Shown here in pieces: positions 32,034-41,744 of a stretch of 64,000 nt of DNA (its first letter is position 1; each line of letters starts with the position of its first letter). The position numbers were made by a program, and so were the translations under genes. Origin of the DNA: Pseudomonas chlororaphis (GTDB lineage: Bacteria; Pseudomonadota; Gammaproteobacteria; Pseudomonadales; Pseudomonadaceae); assembly GCF_001921865.1 (NCBI RefSeq), contig NZ_MSCT01000006.1, forward strand, positions 248,001-312,000. Direction: 5' to 3'. The notes under the pieces were generated by a model, which was not told the DNA's origin, searched no databases, and was given only the letters and a program-made list of their open reading frames with translations.

Positions 32034-34721
32034 ATGTTGAATCTCCAGTGCAGTCACCTGGTCGTCTTGACCTGCGCGTTAGTTGTGCGCGGGTTGAATT
32101 CAGGGCGACTCTTGTTGTGCCTGGTTTCCATGGCGACCTTTGTCATGTCGACTGAAACACGCGCCGAGCCCCCGTCAGAAGGGCAACCTCGAGTGCCGGC
32201 TCAAACGCCCGCCGACTCGTCGAGCCAGGACGTGGTGTTCGACTCCCAGATGTTGTTCCAGGGCGAAGGCGCGAACATCGATACCAGCCGCTTCGAACGC
32301 CAGGGCTTTCTCATTCCAGGTCGCTATCGCATCGACTTGTTGGTCAATGGCCAATGGCGCACGACCGAAGAGATCGAACTTCGCGACAGCCACGGACCGC
32401 AAGGCGGGCAACCCTGCTACGACCGTGCGTTGTTGCTGCGTGCCGGCATCGACCTGGACAAGGCGTCTGCCGACCCGAAGGCGGAAGCCATGCCGGATGG
32501 ATTCTATTGCGGGCCACTGAGCCGCTACATTCCTGGCGTGAGCGCGAAGGTCGACCTGACGAAACTGAAGATCGATCTTTCCGTGCCGCAGTATTTCCTC
32601 AGCCAGTCGCAGTCCAGGACCTATGTCGATCCGGCGAACTGGGACCATGGCGTTCCGGCGGCGCTGCTCAACTACAACACCAACCTGTTCAGTTCACAGA
32701 GCCACGGGCGCAGCCAGAGCAGCGGTTACGCCGGGCTGAACATGGGGCTCAATATCGGTGCGCTGCACTTGCGTCATAACGGCACCCTGACGTGGTCGCC
32801 GCAGGCCGGCAGCGACTACCAGCGCGGTTATATCTATGCGCAGACGGAAGTGCCGGACTGGCGTTCGCAGTTGCTGGTGGGGGAAAGCACCACCAGCGCG
32901 GAACTGTTCGATTCGGTGTCGTTTCGCGGTGCGCAGTTGTTCAGCGACGACCGGATGCTCCCCGACAATCAGCGTGAGTACGCCCCGGTGGTACGAGGCA
33001 CGGCTGCTTCCAATGCCAAGGTGTCGGTGTATCAGCGTGGTTATCTGATTTCCGAAACATCCGTGGCGCCCGGTCCGTTCGAGATTACCGACTTGCAGGC
33101 CGCCAGCTTTGGTGGCGACCTGGAAGTCAGGGTCACCGAGGCCAACGGACAGACCAGCAGCTATACCGTGCCGTTCGCCACGACGGTGCAGTTGTTGCGC
33201 CCGGGCACTTCCCGTTACAACGTCACTGCCGGGCAGATCATCGATCCCGGGTTGCGCGGCGACACCCAATACGTGCTGCAAGGGACCGCGCAGCGCGGCC
33301 TCGACAACAGCTTCACCGGCTATGTTGGTACCGCGCTTACCGGCAGCTACATGTCGGCCTTGATCGGCAGCGCGATCAACACCTCGGTGGGCGGTTTTGC
33401 CGCCGACCTGACCCAGGCCCGGACCGAACTGCCCCGCGGCGGCGACATGGTGGGCGCGAGCCTGCGGCTTTCCTACAGCAAGAACCTGCCCGGGAGCGGC
33501 ACCAACTTCTCGTTGCTGGCGTACCGCTATTCCACCAGCGGCTACCTGGGGCTGCACGATGCGGTCGCCCTGGAAGACCTGGCCCGGCGGGGCGAGGAGG
33601 TCGAGTCGTTCGCCCGGGTGCGCGACCGGCTGGACGTGAATGTCAGCCAGCAACTGGGGCCTGGCGCCGGGAATCTCTACCTCAGCGGGTCTGCGTTGCA
33701 GTACTGGAATCGCAAGGGCCAGGCGCTGAACTTTTCCATGGGCTACAGCGATCAGTGGCGGGGCAACAGCTATTCCTTGACGGTGCAGCGCATGCAGGAC
33801 GGTGGCTCGTTCGGCCGTGGCGCGGACCGCAACAATACCGTGGTCAGTTTCAACCTCTCGATCCCGTTGGGGCGCGAGAGCCGCGGCGCGACGGTCATCA
33901 ACAGCTTCCTCAGCCATGACCAGCGCACCGGCAACCACCTGACCAGTGGCGTTTCCGGCAACCTGGACGAGCGCGGCGATGCTTCCTATGCACTGTCCTT
34001 CTCGCGAGACGAGCAGCAGCGCCAGACCACCAGCAACGCCAGCCTCAATTACAGCCTGCCGCAGGTTGCCCTGAGTTCCAGTTTTTCCCGGGGGGACGAT
34101 TATCGGCAGGGTTCTGTCGGCGCTTCCGGCGGGATGATCCTGCACCCGGGCGGACTGACGTTCGCCCAGTTCCTCAGCGAGACCCCGGGGCTGGTGCACG
34201 CCCCCGATGCCGAAGGCGCGGGTGTGGGGTACAGCGGTGCGCGGGTCGATAGCAGCGGCTACGCCGTGGTGCCGAGCCTCACTCCGTATCAGCTCAATAC
34301 CGTCGATGTCGACCCGCAGGGCATGGCCGACGACGTCGAGTTGCAGGCCAGTTCGCGCAGTACCGCGCCGACGGCCGGGTCGGTGGTGATGCTGTCTTAC
34401 CCGACGCGCAAGGCCCGGGCGTTCCTGGTCACCAGCCGACAACCCAATGGCGCGCTGTTGCCGTTTGCCGCGCTGGCGTTCGATGCCCAGAGCGGGGCGG
34501 AGCTGGGCGCGGTCGGCCAGGGCAGCCGCCTGGTGCTGCGCAGCGAAAAAGACCAGGGGTCGATCCGGGTCGAATGGGGCAGCGAGCCTGCGCAACAATG
34601 CCTGATCGACTATCGCCTGCCCAAGCGCGACAAGGCGTCCGCGAAGGGCTACGAGGTGTTCGACCTGCCGTGTCGCGCCTTGGCTGCCCGCGCGGTGCCC
34701 GCCCCGGCGGGGAGGCTCTGA
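32034..34721 (+). CDS. Outer-membrane fimbrial usher, CupB3-like
   Basis: An 895-residue PapC-family usher forming the secretion pore for fimbriae. The periplasmic N-terminal domain (VVFDSQMLFQGEGANIDTSRF, PGRYRIDLLVNG) is followed by the barrel (about 180-690) with the plug domain, where ASNAKVSVYQRGYLISETSVAPGPFEI is typical, and a C-terminal domain ending in a conserved cysteine region (QQCLIDY and DLPCRAL). No extra POTRA-like domain is visible, unlike P. aeruginosa CupB3. The start is uncertain: the ATG at 32034 lacks a good ribosome-binding site, and later starts near the signal-like stretch LLLCLVSMATFVMS are possible. Confidence 0.9.
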   Translation: MLNLQCSHLVVLTCALVVRGLNSGRLLLCLVSMATFVMSTETRAEPPSEGQPRVPAQTPADSSSQDVVFDSQMLFQGEGANIDTSRFERQGFLIPGRYRIDLLVNGQWRTTEEIELRDSHGPQGGQPCYDRALLLRAGIDLDKASADPKAEAMPDGFYCGPLSRYIPGVSAKVDLTKLKIDLSVPQYFLSQSQSRTYVDPANWDHGVPAALLNYNTNLFSSQSHGRSQSSGYAGLNMGLNIGALHLRHNGTLTWSPQAGSDYQRGYIYAQTEVPDWRSQLLVGESTTSAELFDSVSFRGAQLFSDDRMLPDNQREYAPVVRGTAASNAKVSVYQRGYLISETSVAPGPFEITDLQAASFGGDLEVRVTEANGQTSSYTVPFATTVQLLRPGTSRYNVTAGQIIDPGLRGDTQYVLQGTAQRGLDNSFTGYVGTALTGSYMSALIGSAINTSVGGFAADLTQARTELPRGGDMVGASLRLSYSKNLPGSGTNFSLLAYRYSTSGYLGLHDAVALEDLARRGEEVESFARVRDRLDVNVSQQLGPGAGNLYLSGSALQYWNRKGQALNFSMGYSDQWRGNSYSLTVQRMQDGGSFGRGADRNNTVVSFNLSIPLGRESRGATVINSFLSHDQRTGNHLTSGVSGNLDERGDASYALSFSRDEQQRQTTSNASLNYSLPQVALSSSFSRGDDYRQGSVGASGGMILHPGGLTFAQFLSETPGLVHAPDAEGAGVGYSGARVDSSGYAVVPSLTPYQLNTVDVDPQGMADDVELQASSRSTAPTAGSVVMLSYPTRKARAFLVTSRQPNGALLPFAALAFDAQSGAELGAVGQGSRLVLRSEKDQGSIRVEWGSEPAQQCLIDYRLPKRDKASAKGYEVFDLPCRALAARAVPAPAGRL

Positions 34722-35470
34722 TGTCGCGGACCTGCCTGGCGTGGATCTGCCGTTGCCTGTCGATGCTGCTGGCGATGACGTTTGCGACCTGCGCCCAGGC
34801 GGCGCTGTCGATTACCGGCACGCGCTTCATCTACCCGGCCGCTACCTCGGCCCTGACGGTCAGGGTCGGCAATACCGGCGATGCGCCGATCCTGTTGCAG
34901 GCCTGGCTGGACAAAGGGGATACGCACGCCGACCCGAGCCACCTTGTCGTGCCGTTCGTGCTGTCGCCACCGATTTCCCGGCTCGACCCGCAGCAGCGCA
35001 GCGCCCTGACGGTGCGCTACACCGGCGAAGCCTTGCCCGCCGACCGCGAGTCGGTGTTCTGGATCAACTTTCTTGAAGTGCCTCCGCTGACGGCGACCGA
35101 CAGCAATGTGCTGCGCCTGGCCTATCGCATGCGAATGAAGCTGCTTTATCGCCCAGCTGGCCTTTCCGGCAAGGCCGACGAGGCGATCCGGCAGGTGGCC
35201 TGGAGCCTCGACCAGAGCCCCGGCCCGGATGGCCGGAGCACCCTGCTGGCCACCAGCCGGGCGCCTTATTACGTGTCCATACCGCAGTTGGAACTGCGCG
35301 GTGGCGTTCAGTCGATCAGCGTGCAGGGGATCACCGTCGAGCCATTTGGCACGACGCGTATTGCCCTGCCCGCAAGCAAAGAGGCCGCCGCGAAGGCGAC
35401 GGCCATCCATTACCAGGTTGCGATAGACAGTGGGGAAACGCTCAGTGGAAGTGCGCGGTTACAACAGTAG
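34721..35470 (+). CDS. Second periplasmic fimbrial chaperone, CupB4-like
   Basis: A 249-residue PapD-type chaperone. The ATG at 34721 overlaps the usher stop (TGATG) and follows GGAGG. Signal peptide ends near CAQAALSITG; GTRFIYPAATSALTVRV and RESVFWINFLEVPP are the family motifs. A second chaperone in a Cup operon usually serves the tip adhesin, here perhaps the protein encoded at 40496. Its 3' end overlaps the start of the TpsB gene. Confidence 0.92.
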   Translation: MSRTCLAWICRCLSMLLAMTFATCAQAALSITGTRFIYPAATSALTVRVGNTGDAPILLQAWLDKGDTHADPSHLVVPFVLSPPISRLDPQQRSALTVRYTGEALPADRESVFWINFLEVPPLTATDSNVLRLAYRMRMKLLYRPAGLSGKADEAIRQVAWSLDQSPGPDGRSTLLATSRAPYYVSIPQLELRGGVQSISVQGITVEPFGTTRIALPASKEAAAKATAIHYQVAIDSGETLSGSARLQQ

Positions 35471-37199
35471 TTTGGCGACGAGCCAATGGGAACGCCATGC
35501 CCGGACGCCGCACGCACGGCGGTTCGGTCCACGCCTGGGCGGGTCGTGTCTGGCCCTGGCTGCGCTCCTGCCGCTGACGGCGCTGGCCCAGGTCCAGGTG
35601 CCCAACGCCGGCCAGGCGATCCGCAATATCGAAGCGGTCCAGCCGACGACGCCGGTGCCTTCAGACGTGGATCTGGACCTGCCCAAGGCCGAGTCCGCAA
35701 GCCCGCCGCCCAGTGCTCCGGATACCTCGGGGATCCGCGTCCAGGTCAGCGATTTCGTCATTGTCGGCAACCAGGTGTTCTCCGTGGAGCAACTGCGCCC
35801 GCTGCTGGCCGACCTGCAAGGCCAGGAGCTGGACCTGAACGGTTTGCGCGGTGCCGCGCAGCGCCTTACCGACTACTACCAGAAACAAGGCTACGTGCTG
35901 GCCCGGGCGTTCCTGCCGCCGCAGGACATCGACAACGGCGTGGTGCGGATCGAGGTGATGGAAGGGCGCTACGGCAACATCGAGGTGCAAAACAGCTCGC
36001 GGGCCCTCGACAAGGTGATAGCGGCGCCGCTGTCGGCCCTGCGCAATGGCGAGGCGGTACGCGACGCTTCGCTCGAGCGCAGCCTGCTGCTGTTGAGCGA
36101 CCTTCCCGGCGTCCAGGCCAAGGGCACCTTGCGTCCGGGCCAGGAGCGCGGGACCACCGACCTGGTGGTCGATGCCGAGCCCGGGCCGCTGGTGAGCGGC
36201 ACCCTGGAGGCCGACAACTTTGGCGGTTTTTACACCGGCGAGTACCGCCTGGGGGGCAGCCTCAACCTGAACAACCCCCTGCGCCTTGGCGACCAGCTCA
36301 GCCTGCGCGTCTTGAGCAGCGACAAGACGCAACGTTACTACCGCGCCGCCTACCAGTTGCCGGTCGGCCCGTGGTCGACCCGGGTCGGTGCCTCGTACTC
36401 GAAGATGAGCTACCGCCTGGGCAAGAGATTCGAGGTTCTCGATGCCCATGGGCTTGCCAGCATCCGTAGCTTTTTCGTCTCCCAGCCGCTGGTGCGCAGC
36501 CGCGTTTTCGACCTCAACCTGCAGCTGCAATACGACGACAAGCGGCTGCGCGACGATATCGATTTCTACAGTGACAGCAATAGAAAGCAGATCGACCTGT
36601 GGACCCTGGGGCTCAGTGGCAACGGCCAGGACCATCTGTTGGGCGGTGGACGGAGCTTCTTCGATCTCTCGTATGCCAGCGGCCGTTTGCATTTCGGCGA
36701 TCGCGGTTATGAGGCCGGCGACCGGCGCACTGCGGGGACCGCTGGCGGCTTTTCCAAGCTGACGTTCAACGTCGCGCGGGTGCAGCGCCTGAGCGATCGC
36801 TTCCAGCTTTATACCCAGCTCAATACGCAGTGGGCTCCTTCCAACCTGGACAGCTCGGAAAAGCTCGGCCTCGGCGGGCCTTACGGTGTGCGCGGGTATC
36901 CCCTGGGGAACGGCAGCGGCGACCAGGGCTGGCAGGCGAGCGCGGAACTGCGTTACGCCCTGGCCCCGCGCTGGCAGCTCAGCGCCTTCGTCGACAAGGG
37001 CGAGGTCAAGTTCAACAAGCTGCCGTGGACGCCGGAGCGCAATACCCAGCGGCTGTCGGCGGCGGGGGTTGGCGCCACCTGGGTGGGACCTTCGCAGCAG
37101 GTCAGCCTGACGACTGCCTGGCCGCTGAGCGGCCAGGACAAAAACGACGAGTCGCAGCACTCCCCGCGGTTCTGGATCAATGCGACGCAATATTTTTAG
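35430..37199 (+). CDS. Two-partner-secretion transporter TpsB (FhaC/ShlB family)
   Basis: A 589-residue outer-membrane pore. A signal peptide (LALAALLPLTALAQ) is followed by POTRA domains (about 105-240: VQVSDFVIVGNQVFSVEQL; ARAFLPPQDIDNGVVRIEVMEG) and a 16-stranded barrel containing the family lid motif GVRGYPLGN around residue 490. The reading frame begins at the GTG 35430 inside the preceding chaperone gene; GTG 35445, with GGGGA at proper distance, is equally likely. It should export the adhesin encoded next. P. aeruginosa CupB has no separate TpsB in the operon. Confidence 0.92.
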   Translation: MGKRSVEVRGYNSSLATSQWERHARTPHARRFGPRLGGSCLALAALLPLTALAQVQVPNAGQAIRNIEAVQPTTPVPSDVDLDLPKAESASPPPSAPDTSGIRVQVSDFVIVGNQVFSVEQLRPLLADLQGQELDLNGLRGAAQRLTDYYQKQGYVLARAFLPPQDIDNGVVRIEVMEGRYGNIEVQNSSRALDKVIAAPLSALRNGEAVRDASLERSLLLLSDLPGVQAKGTLRPGQERGTTDLVVDAEPGPLVSGTLEADNFGGFYTGEYRLGGSLNLNNPLRLGDQLSLRVLSSDKTQRYYRAAYQLPVGPWSTRVGASYSKMSYRLGKRFEVLDAHGLASIRSFFVSQPLVRSRVFDLNLQLQYDDKRLRDDIDFYSDSNRKQIDLWTLGLSGNGQDHLLGGGRSFFDLSYASGRLHFGDRGYEAGDRRTAGTAGGFSKLTFNVARVQRLSDRFQLYTQLNTQWAPSNLDSSEKLGLGGPYGVRGYPLGNGSGDQGWQASAELRYALAPRWQLSAFVDKGEVKFNKLPWTPERNTQRLSAAGVGATWVGPSQQVSLTTAWPLSGQDKNDESQHSPRFWINATQYF

Positions 37200-37275
37200 G
37201 CCCGCCGGTTCGGCGGGAGCAGGGCCGTTCTGCAAATGGTTTGCAGGACGTTTGTGAGCGAAGAGGAAGATAAGC

Positions 37276-40200
37276 ATGAACAAGGTATATGCACTGGTCT
37301 GGAACCAGGCCCAGGCTTGCTGGAGCGTTGCGCCCGAAGGCGCGCGGCGTCGGCGCAAGGCCGGGGTGCGCAAGGGGATGCTGGTGGCCGCGGTCAGCTT
37401 GTTGGGCAGTGGAATGATGTCATCGGCGTTCGCCTTGCCGACAGGGGAAAAGATTATTTCCGGTACCGGCGATATCTTGACCTTCGGTAATGGCAAGGAA
37501 ATGTCGATCAACCAGCACTCTGACAAGCTGATCACCAACTGGAACGACTTCAGCGTGAATGCCGGAGAGAAAGTCACGTTCAACCAGCCGGGTAAAAACG
37601 CGGTGGCGTTGAACCGGGTGGTCGGCGTCAATGCCAGTGATATCCAGGGGCAGATCAACTCCAACGGCCAGGTGTTCCTGGTCAACCCCAACGGCGTGCT
37701 CTTCGGCCAGGGCGCCCGAGTGAACGTGGGCGGCCTGGTGGCCTCGACCAAGAACCTGAGCGACGACGACTTCAAGGCCGGCAACTACAAGTTTTCGGGC
37801 ACCTCGCCAGCGGAAATCATCAACAACGGCACCATCACCGCGGCTGAAGGCGGCAGCGTGGCGTTGCTGGGTTCCAGCGTCAGCAACAACGGTGTCGTGC
37901 AGGCGCAGATGGGCCGTGTTGCCCTGGGCGCGGGCGATGCCTTCACCGTGAACTTCGACGGTAACAACCTGCTCAACCTGCAGGTCGACGGCGCGGCGGT
38001 GAATGCCCTGGTGAAAAACGGCGGCCTGCTCAAGGCCGACGGCGGCCAGGTGCTGATGACCAGCAAGACGGCCGGCACCATGCTGCAGACTGTGGTCAAC
38101 AACCAGGGTTCGATCGAGGCCAATACCCTGCGCGGCGTGGCCGGCAAGATCACCCTCGACGGCGGCGACCTGGGCACGGTGCTGGTGGGCGGCGCGATGA
38201 GCGCCAGCGCCGTCGGCACCCTGGGCAACGGTGGCGTCATCGAGACCAAGGGCGGGAAAACCGAAGTACAGCTGGCGACCCGGGTCAACACCCTGGCCAG
38301 CAACGGCCAGACCGGTAGCTGGAAGATCAGCTCGTCCGAGGTCAAGGTCAGCCCGACGGCAGCTTCGGGGCGCAACACGGCCTACGCTGATACCCTGGGT
38401 CGCAACCTGGCGACCACCAATATCGAACTGGCCAGCAGCGTCGGTGACATGGTGGTGGGCGGTCCTATCACCTGGAACAGTGGCAACAAGCTGACCCTGT
38501 CGACCAATGGCAACCTGGAGCTCAACGGCGGGCTGACCAGCACCGGCGCCAACGCCCGGGTCGAAATGAACTCCAAGCAAGCGATCAAACTCAACGGCAA
38601 CGTAAGCCTCAGCGGGGCCAACAGCAGCCTGGGGCTGAACCACGCCAGCGGCTATTCGCTGGCGCCGAACGCCACGGTCACGCTGTCTGGCGCCGGGGCG
38701 GGGTTCGACTCGAACGGCTCCAAGTACGGGGTCATTCAAAATACCGCGCAGTTGCAGAATATCAACACCAACCTCAACGGCCTGTATGTCCTGGGTAATA
38801 GCATCAAGGGCTACGGCGCTTTCAAATCCATCGGCGGCAATAACGCCTTCGCCGGCGCGTTCGATGGCCTGGGCAACACCATCAGCGGCTTCACTGTGAC
38901 CAATACCGGTCCCAACGTCGGCCTGTTCGCGGCGAACTCGGGCAGCATCAGCAACCTGAAACTGGCCAGCATGACCATCAACGGCACCACCACCAGCGCC
39001 GGCTTCAGTAATATCGGCGGGCTGGTGGGCCTGAACACCGGCACCCTGACCAACGTCAGCGCCACAGGTCTGCGGGTGAACGGTAACGTCAATAACACCA
39101 ACGTGGTCGGTGGCCTGGTCGGGCTCAACGCGGGCGGAGTTGTCGACCGCGCGTCGATGACGACGTCCAATGTCTGGGGCAATGCCTACACCTCCTCAAT
39201 CGGTGGCCTGGTCGGCGAAAACACTACGGGCGCCATGGGGGCGGGCAGTATTGCCAACAGCATGGCTAATGTGGCCGTCTCCGGTTATATGCAGCGCAAT
39301 GCGGTAGGTGGCGTTGGCGGGCTGGTCGGCAGCAACAAGGGCGGTTACATCGCCGACTCCTCGAGCGCCGGTAGCGTCGTCAGCAGTTCTGCGGGCCTGA
39401 ACGTCGGCGGCCTGGTCGGCTACAACCAGAGCGGTGTGATCGAGCGCACCAGTTCTTCGGCCTCGGTGCGCGGTACTGGCGCCAGCAACATCGGCGGCCT
39501 GGTCGGGCTCAACGTCAACAGCGCGATCAAGGAGTCCAGCGCCAGCGGCGCAGTCAACGGCAATGGTAGCGTGGCGATCGGCGGTCTGATCGGTTCCAAC
39601 CAGAGCAGCAAATTGTTCGACATCAAGTCGACCGGCACGGTCTACGACATGGCGGGCGCCAGTGTTGGCGGCCTGGTCGGGCTGAACAGCTATGGTCAGG
39701 TCGATACGGCTGAGGCCCTGGGCAACGTTACTGCCGGTATCAATGCTAACGCCGGCGGACTGATCGGCAACAACTACAGCGGCTCCGTCAGCCATGCGGT
39801 GGCACGTGGCAAGGTCACCGCCGGTTCTACGGCTCATGTTGGCGGGCTGGTCGGTCTCAATGACGGCGACCTGAACGCAGTCGAAGCCAGCGGCGATGTG
39901 GTCGGTGGGGTCAACAGCTTCGTCGGTGGCCTGGTGGGTACCAACGGTCGCAACCAGAACAACATCATCGACACGGCCTCGGCCAAGGGCAATGTCTTCG
40001 GTGGGTCGCGCAGCATGGTTGGCGGGCTGGTAGGGCAGAACCATGGCCAGGTCGTCAACTCCCTGGCCCAGGGCATGGTCGGTGGTGGCGGCTACGCGAC
40101 ACTGGGCGGCCTGGTGGGTCTGAACCGCGGCAACGTGCGTCAATCGCTGGCGACCGGCAAGGTCGACTTCAAGCCGAATCTGTATCAAACCTATGGCGGC

Positions 40201-40299
40201 CTGGTCGGCGTCAACTACGGGGAAATGCTCTACAACTCGGCCATGGGCGACGCCAGCATGGTGCCACTCGCCGGCCTCAACTATGGCGTGATCCAGTAA
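37276..40299 (+). CDS. Filamentous-haemagglutinin-type adhesin TpsA with GLUG repeats, CupB5-like
   Basis: A 1007-residue secreted adhesin. It starts with an extended signal peptide (NKVYALVWNQAQACWSV, then a basic stretch and a hydrophobic core ending FALP). The TPS domain (about 55-300) contains the secretion and folding motifs NSNGQVFLVNPNGVLFG. From about residue 575 to the end there are some fourteen GLUG-type repeats (GGLVGLN and variants at intervals of 25-40 residues). No cysteine-rich C-terminal anchor is seen, so it is probably released or held by its TpsB. AGGAAGATAAGC lies before the ATG. Role: adhesion, biofilm formation or host contact; inferred. Confidence 0.92.
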   Translation: MNKVYALVWNQAQACWSVAPEGARRRRKAGVRKGMLVAAVSLLGSGMMSSAFALPTGEKIISGTGDILTFGNGKEMSINQHSDKLITNWNDFSVNAGEKVTFNQPGKNAVALNRVVGVNASDIQGQINSNGQVFLVNPNGVLFGQGARVNVGGLVASTKNLSDDDFKAGNYKFSGTSPAEIINNGTITAAEGGSVALLGSSVSNNGVVQAQMGRVALGAGDAFTVNFDGNNLLNLQVDGAAVNALVKNGGLLKADGGQVLMTSKTAGTMLQTVVNNQGSIEANTLRGVAGKITLDGGDLGTVLVGGAMSASAVGTLGNGGVIETKGGKTEVQLATRVNTLASNGQTGSWKISSSEVKVSPTAASGRNTAYADTLGRNLATTNIELASSVGDMVVGGPITWNSGNKLTLSTNGNLELNGGLTSTGANARVEMNSKQAIKLNGNVSLSGANSSLGLNHASGYSLAPNATVTLSGAGAGFDSNGSKYGVIQNTAQLQNINTNLNGLYVLGNSIKGYGAFKSIGGNNAFAGAFDGLGNTISGFTVTNTGPNVGLFAANSGSISNLKLASMTINGTTTSAGFSNIGGLVGLNTGTLTNVSATGLRVNGNVNNTNVVGGLVGLNAGGVVDRASMTTSNVWGNAYTSSIGGLVGENTTGAMGAGSIANSMANVAVSGYMQRNAVGGVGGLVGSNKGGYIADSSSAGSVVSSSAGLNVGGLVGYNQSGVIERTSSSASVRGTGASNIGGLVGLNVNSAIKESSASGAVNGNGSVAIGGLIGSNQSSKLFDIKSTGTVYDMAGASVGGLVGLNSYGQVDTAEALGNVTAGINANAGGLIGNNYSGSVSHAVARGKVTAGSTAHVGGLVGLNDGDLNAVEASGDVVGGVNSFVGGLVGTNGRNQNNIIDTASAKGNVFGGSRSMVGGLVGQNHGQVVNSLAQGMVGGGGYATLGGLVGLNRGNVRQSLATGKVDFKPNLYQTYGGLVGVNYGEMLYNSAMGDASMVPLAGLNYGVIQ

Positions 40300-40335
40300 C
40301 CCCACCAACTGCCTGCTGACAGGCAGGCGCAACGG

Positions 40336-40371
40336 CCCCGATACGTCAGGCCCTGGCAGGGCGTATCGGGG
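40336..40371 (+). terminator. Hairpin between the adhesin and tip-adhesin genes
   Basis: Stem CCCCGATACG / CGTATCGGGG with a 16-base loop, followed by TTTATCAGG and, a little later, a run of T. It may partly terminate the operon before the last gene. Confidence 0.6.
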
Positions 40372-40495
40372 TTTATCAGGATTTATCCCCTCTTTTTGGG
40401 TGGTCGGTGTTACCGGCCATCGATGCCTATCGAGCCTCGGCCGCAGTGGTCGCTGTAGACGCCAGCCTGCGCCCGGCTCAACAAGGAATGCTCCC

Positions 40496-41665
40496 ATGAC
40501 CCAGCCATCGGCGTTCAGCCGCGCAAGCCATCGACCTCGACGCTACCGCTTTATCCAGGCCCTGGCTTGCCTGCTGCCCGGCCTGTTCGTTGGCGCGGCG
40601 CACGCCGTCATTGTGGAGAGCCAGGCGATCCAGTGTGAATTCACCAACGGCGCCGGCAGGCCCTGGGTGGAAGTGACGCCCCTGACCAGCAGCACACCGG
40701 TCGGTTCGGTGCTGTGGCAGCGACCGGTCTCCCTGGTGACCAACTACCGTTATGGCGGCATGACAGGCAGCACCCCTCATGAGCTGGTCTCGGCCGCGCA
40801 CTGGACGGCGGGCACGCCGCTGTCCGACGCCGTGGCGCCGACCAACGTCAGCGGCATCGGCTTCAAGATCACCGCGAGCTCCAGCGACGGTATTCTCCGG
40901 GACATCACCCAGACTTCCCGGCCCGTGGCCATGGCCAAGGTCCCGGTACGCTATGACACCAGCGCCGGGCAGAACCAGCGTTCGCTGATGGTGACCAACT
41001 ACGTCCAGTCGCTGATTCTCACGGTCCCGCCCAGCCAGTTGCCCAGTGGCGAACTGCGAGTCGACCGGGTCGACGGCAGCTCGGCGCTGATGCTGTATTC
41101 GGTCGACCTGCTCAAGGACGTCGCCAGCCTGGGCGCCGAGGTCAGCATTCCGGGCAACAACATTCCCCTGGGCATTTGTCGCAGGCCCTATGCGTTGATG
41201 GGCCCCGCCATTCTTGATATGGGCGGGGGCGGAATCACCGTACCCAATACCTGCGTGGTCGAGTCGTACCGCACCGTCCCGGTGAAGCTGGGGCGTTTTT
41301 CCCTGGCCACCTTTCCCAGCGTCGGCTCCACTTCGGCGCAGGTGCCGTTCAAGATCGAGCTGAGCCAGTGCGCGGTGAATGCCCGGCCGAAAATCACCTT
41401 CACCGACAAGATCGCCACCCATACCGATCCCACGGTGCTGAACCTGAGCGCCTCGCCCAATGCCGCCAAGGGCTTCGGCATCATCATGATCAACGACCTG
41501 AACCAGCAGCGGATCCGGTATGACGGCAGCAGCTACGACATGCAACGGATTGGCGACAGCGCGGTGATTCCCCTGCGCGCCGGCTACATCCGCACCGGCA
41601 GCGATGCCGAACTCAAGACCGGCGACGCCGACGGCGCGGCGGAGTTCACCTTCACCTTCCCCTGA
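40496..41665 (+). CDS. Two-domain fimbrial tip adhesin, CupB6-like
   Basis: A 389-residue exported protein. Signal peptide ends at GAAHAVIVES. The N-terminal ~220 residues form a receptor-binding-like domain of unknown specificity; the C-terminal part (from about 250) is a pilin domain with the pattern VPFKIELSQCAVNARPKITF and the terminal strand AAEFTFTFP. This layout is that of a tip adhesin assembled by the neighbouring chaperones and usher. The ATG at 40496 fits the signal peptide; the frame is open farther upstream. Confidence 0.85.
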   Translation: MTQPSAFSRASHRPRRYRFIQALACLLPGLFVGAAHAVIVESQAIQCEFTNGAGRPWVEVTPLTSSTPVGSVLWQRPVSLVTNYRYGGMTGSTPHELVSAAHWTAGTPLSDAVAPTNVSGIGFKITASSSDGILRDITQTSRPVAMAKVPVRYDTSAGQNQRSLMVTNYVQSLILTVPPSQLPSGELRVDRVDGSSALMLYSVDLLKDVASLGAEVSIPGNNIPLGICRRPYALMGPAILDMGGGGITVPNTCVVESYRTVPVKLGRFSLATFPSVGSTSAQVPFKIELSQCAVNARPKITFTDKIATHTDPTVLNLSASPNAAKGFGIIMINDLNQQRIRYDGSSYDMQRIGDSAVIPLRAGYIRTGSDAELKTGDADGAAEFTFTFP

Positions 41666-41744
41666 GGCCGCGGCGCGATCCCGATAGACGCGATTGCGGG
41701 GCCTTTCTACACTGGGCTCCGACCTGGGGATGGAGAACTCGCGG

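Noticed and set aside
35661-37784. A 707-codon frame antisense to the TpsB gene
   Set aside because: An open shadow of a GC-rich gene; the sense product has a signal peptide, POTRA domains and the VRGY barrel motif.
37276-40299. The regular repeats in the adhesin gene as a CRISPR array
   Set aside because: The repeats are in frame, of variable spacing and encode GLUG motifs; no identical repeat and unique-spacer pattern and no cas gene.
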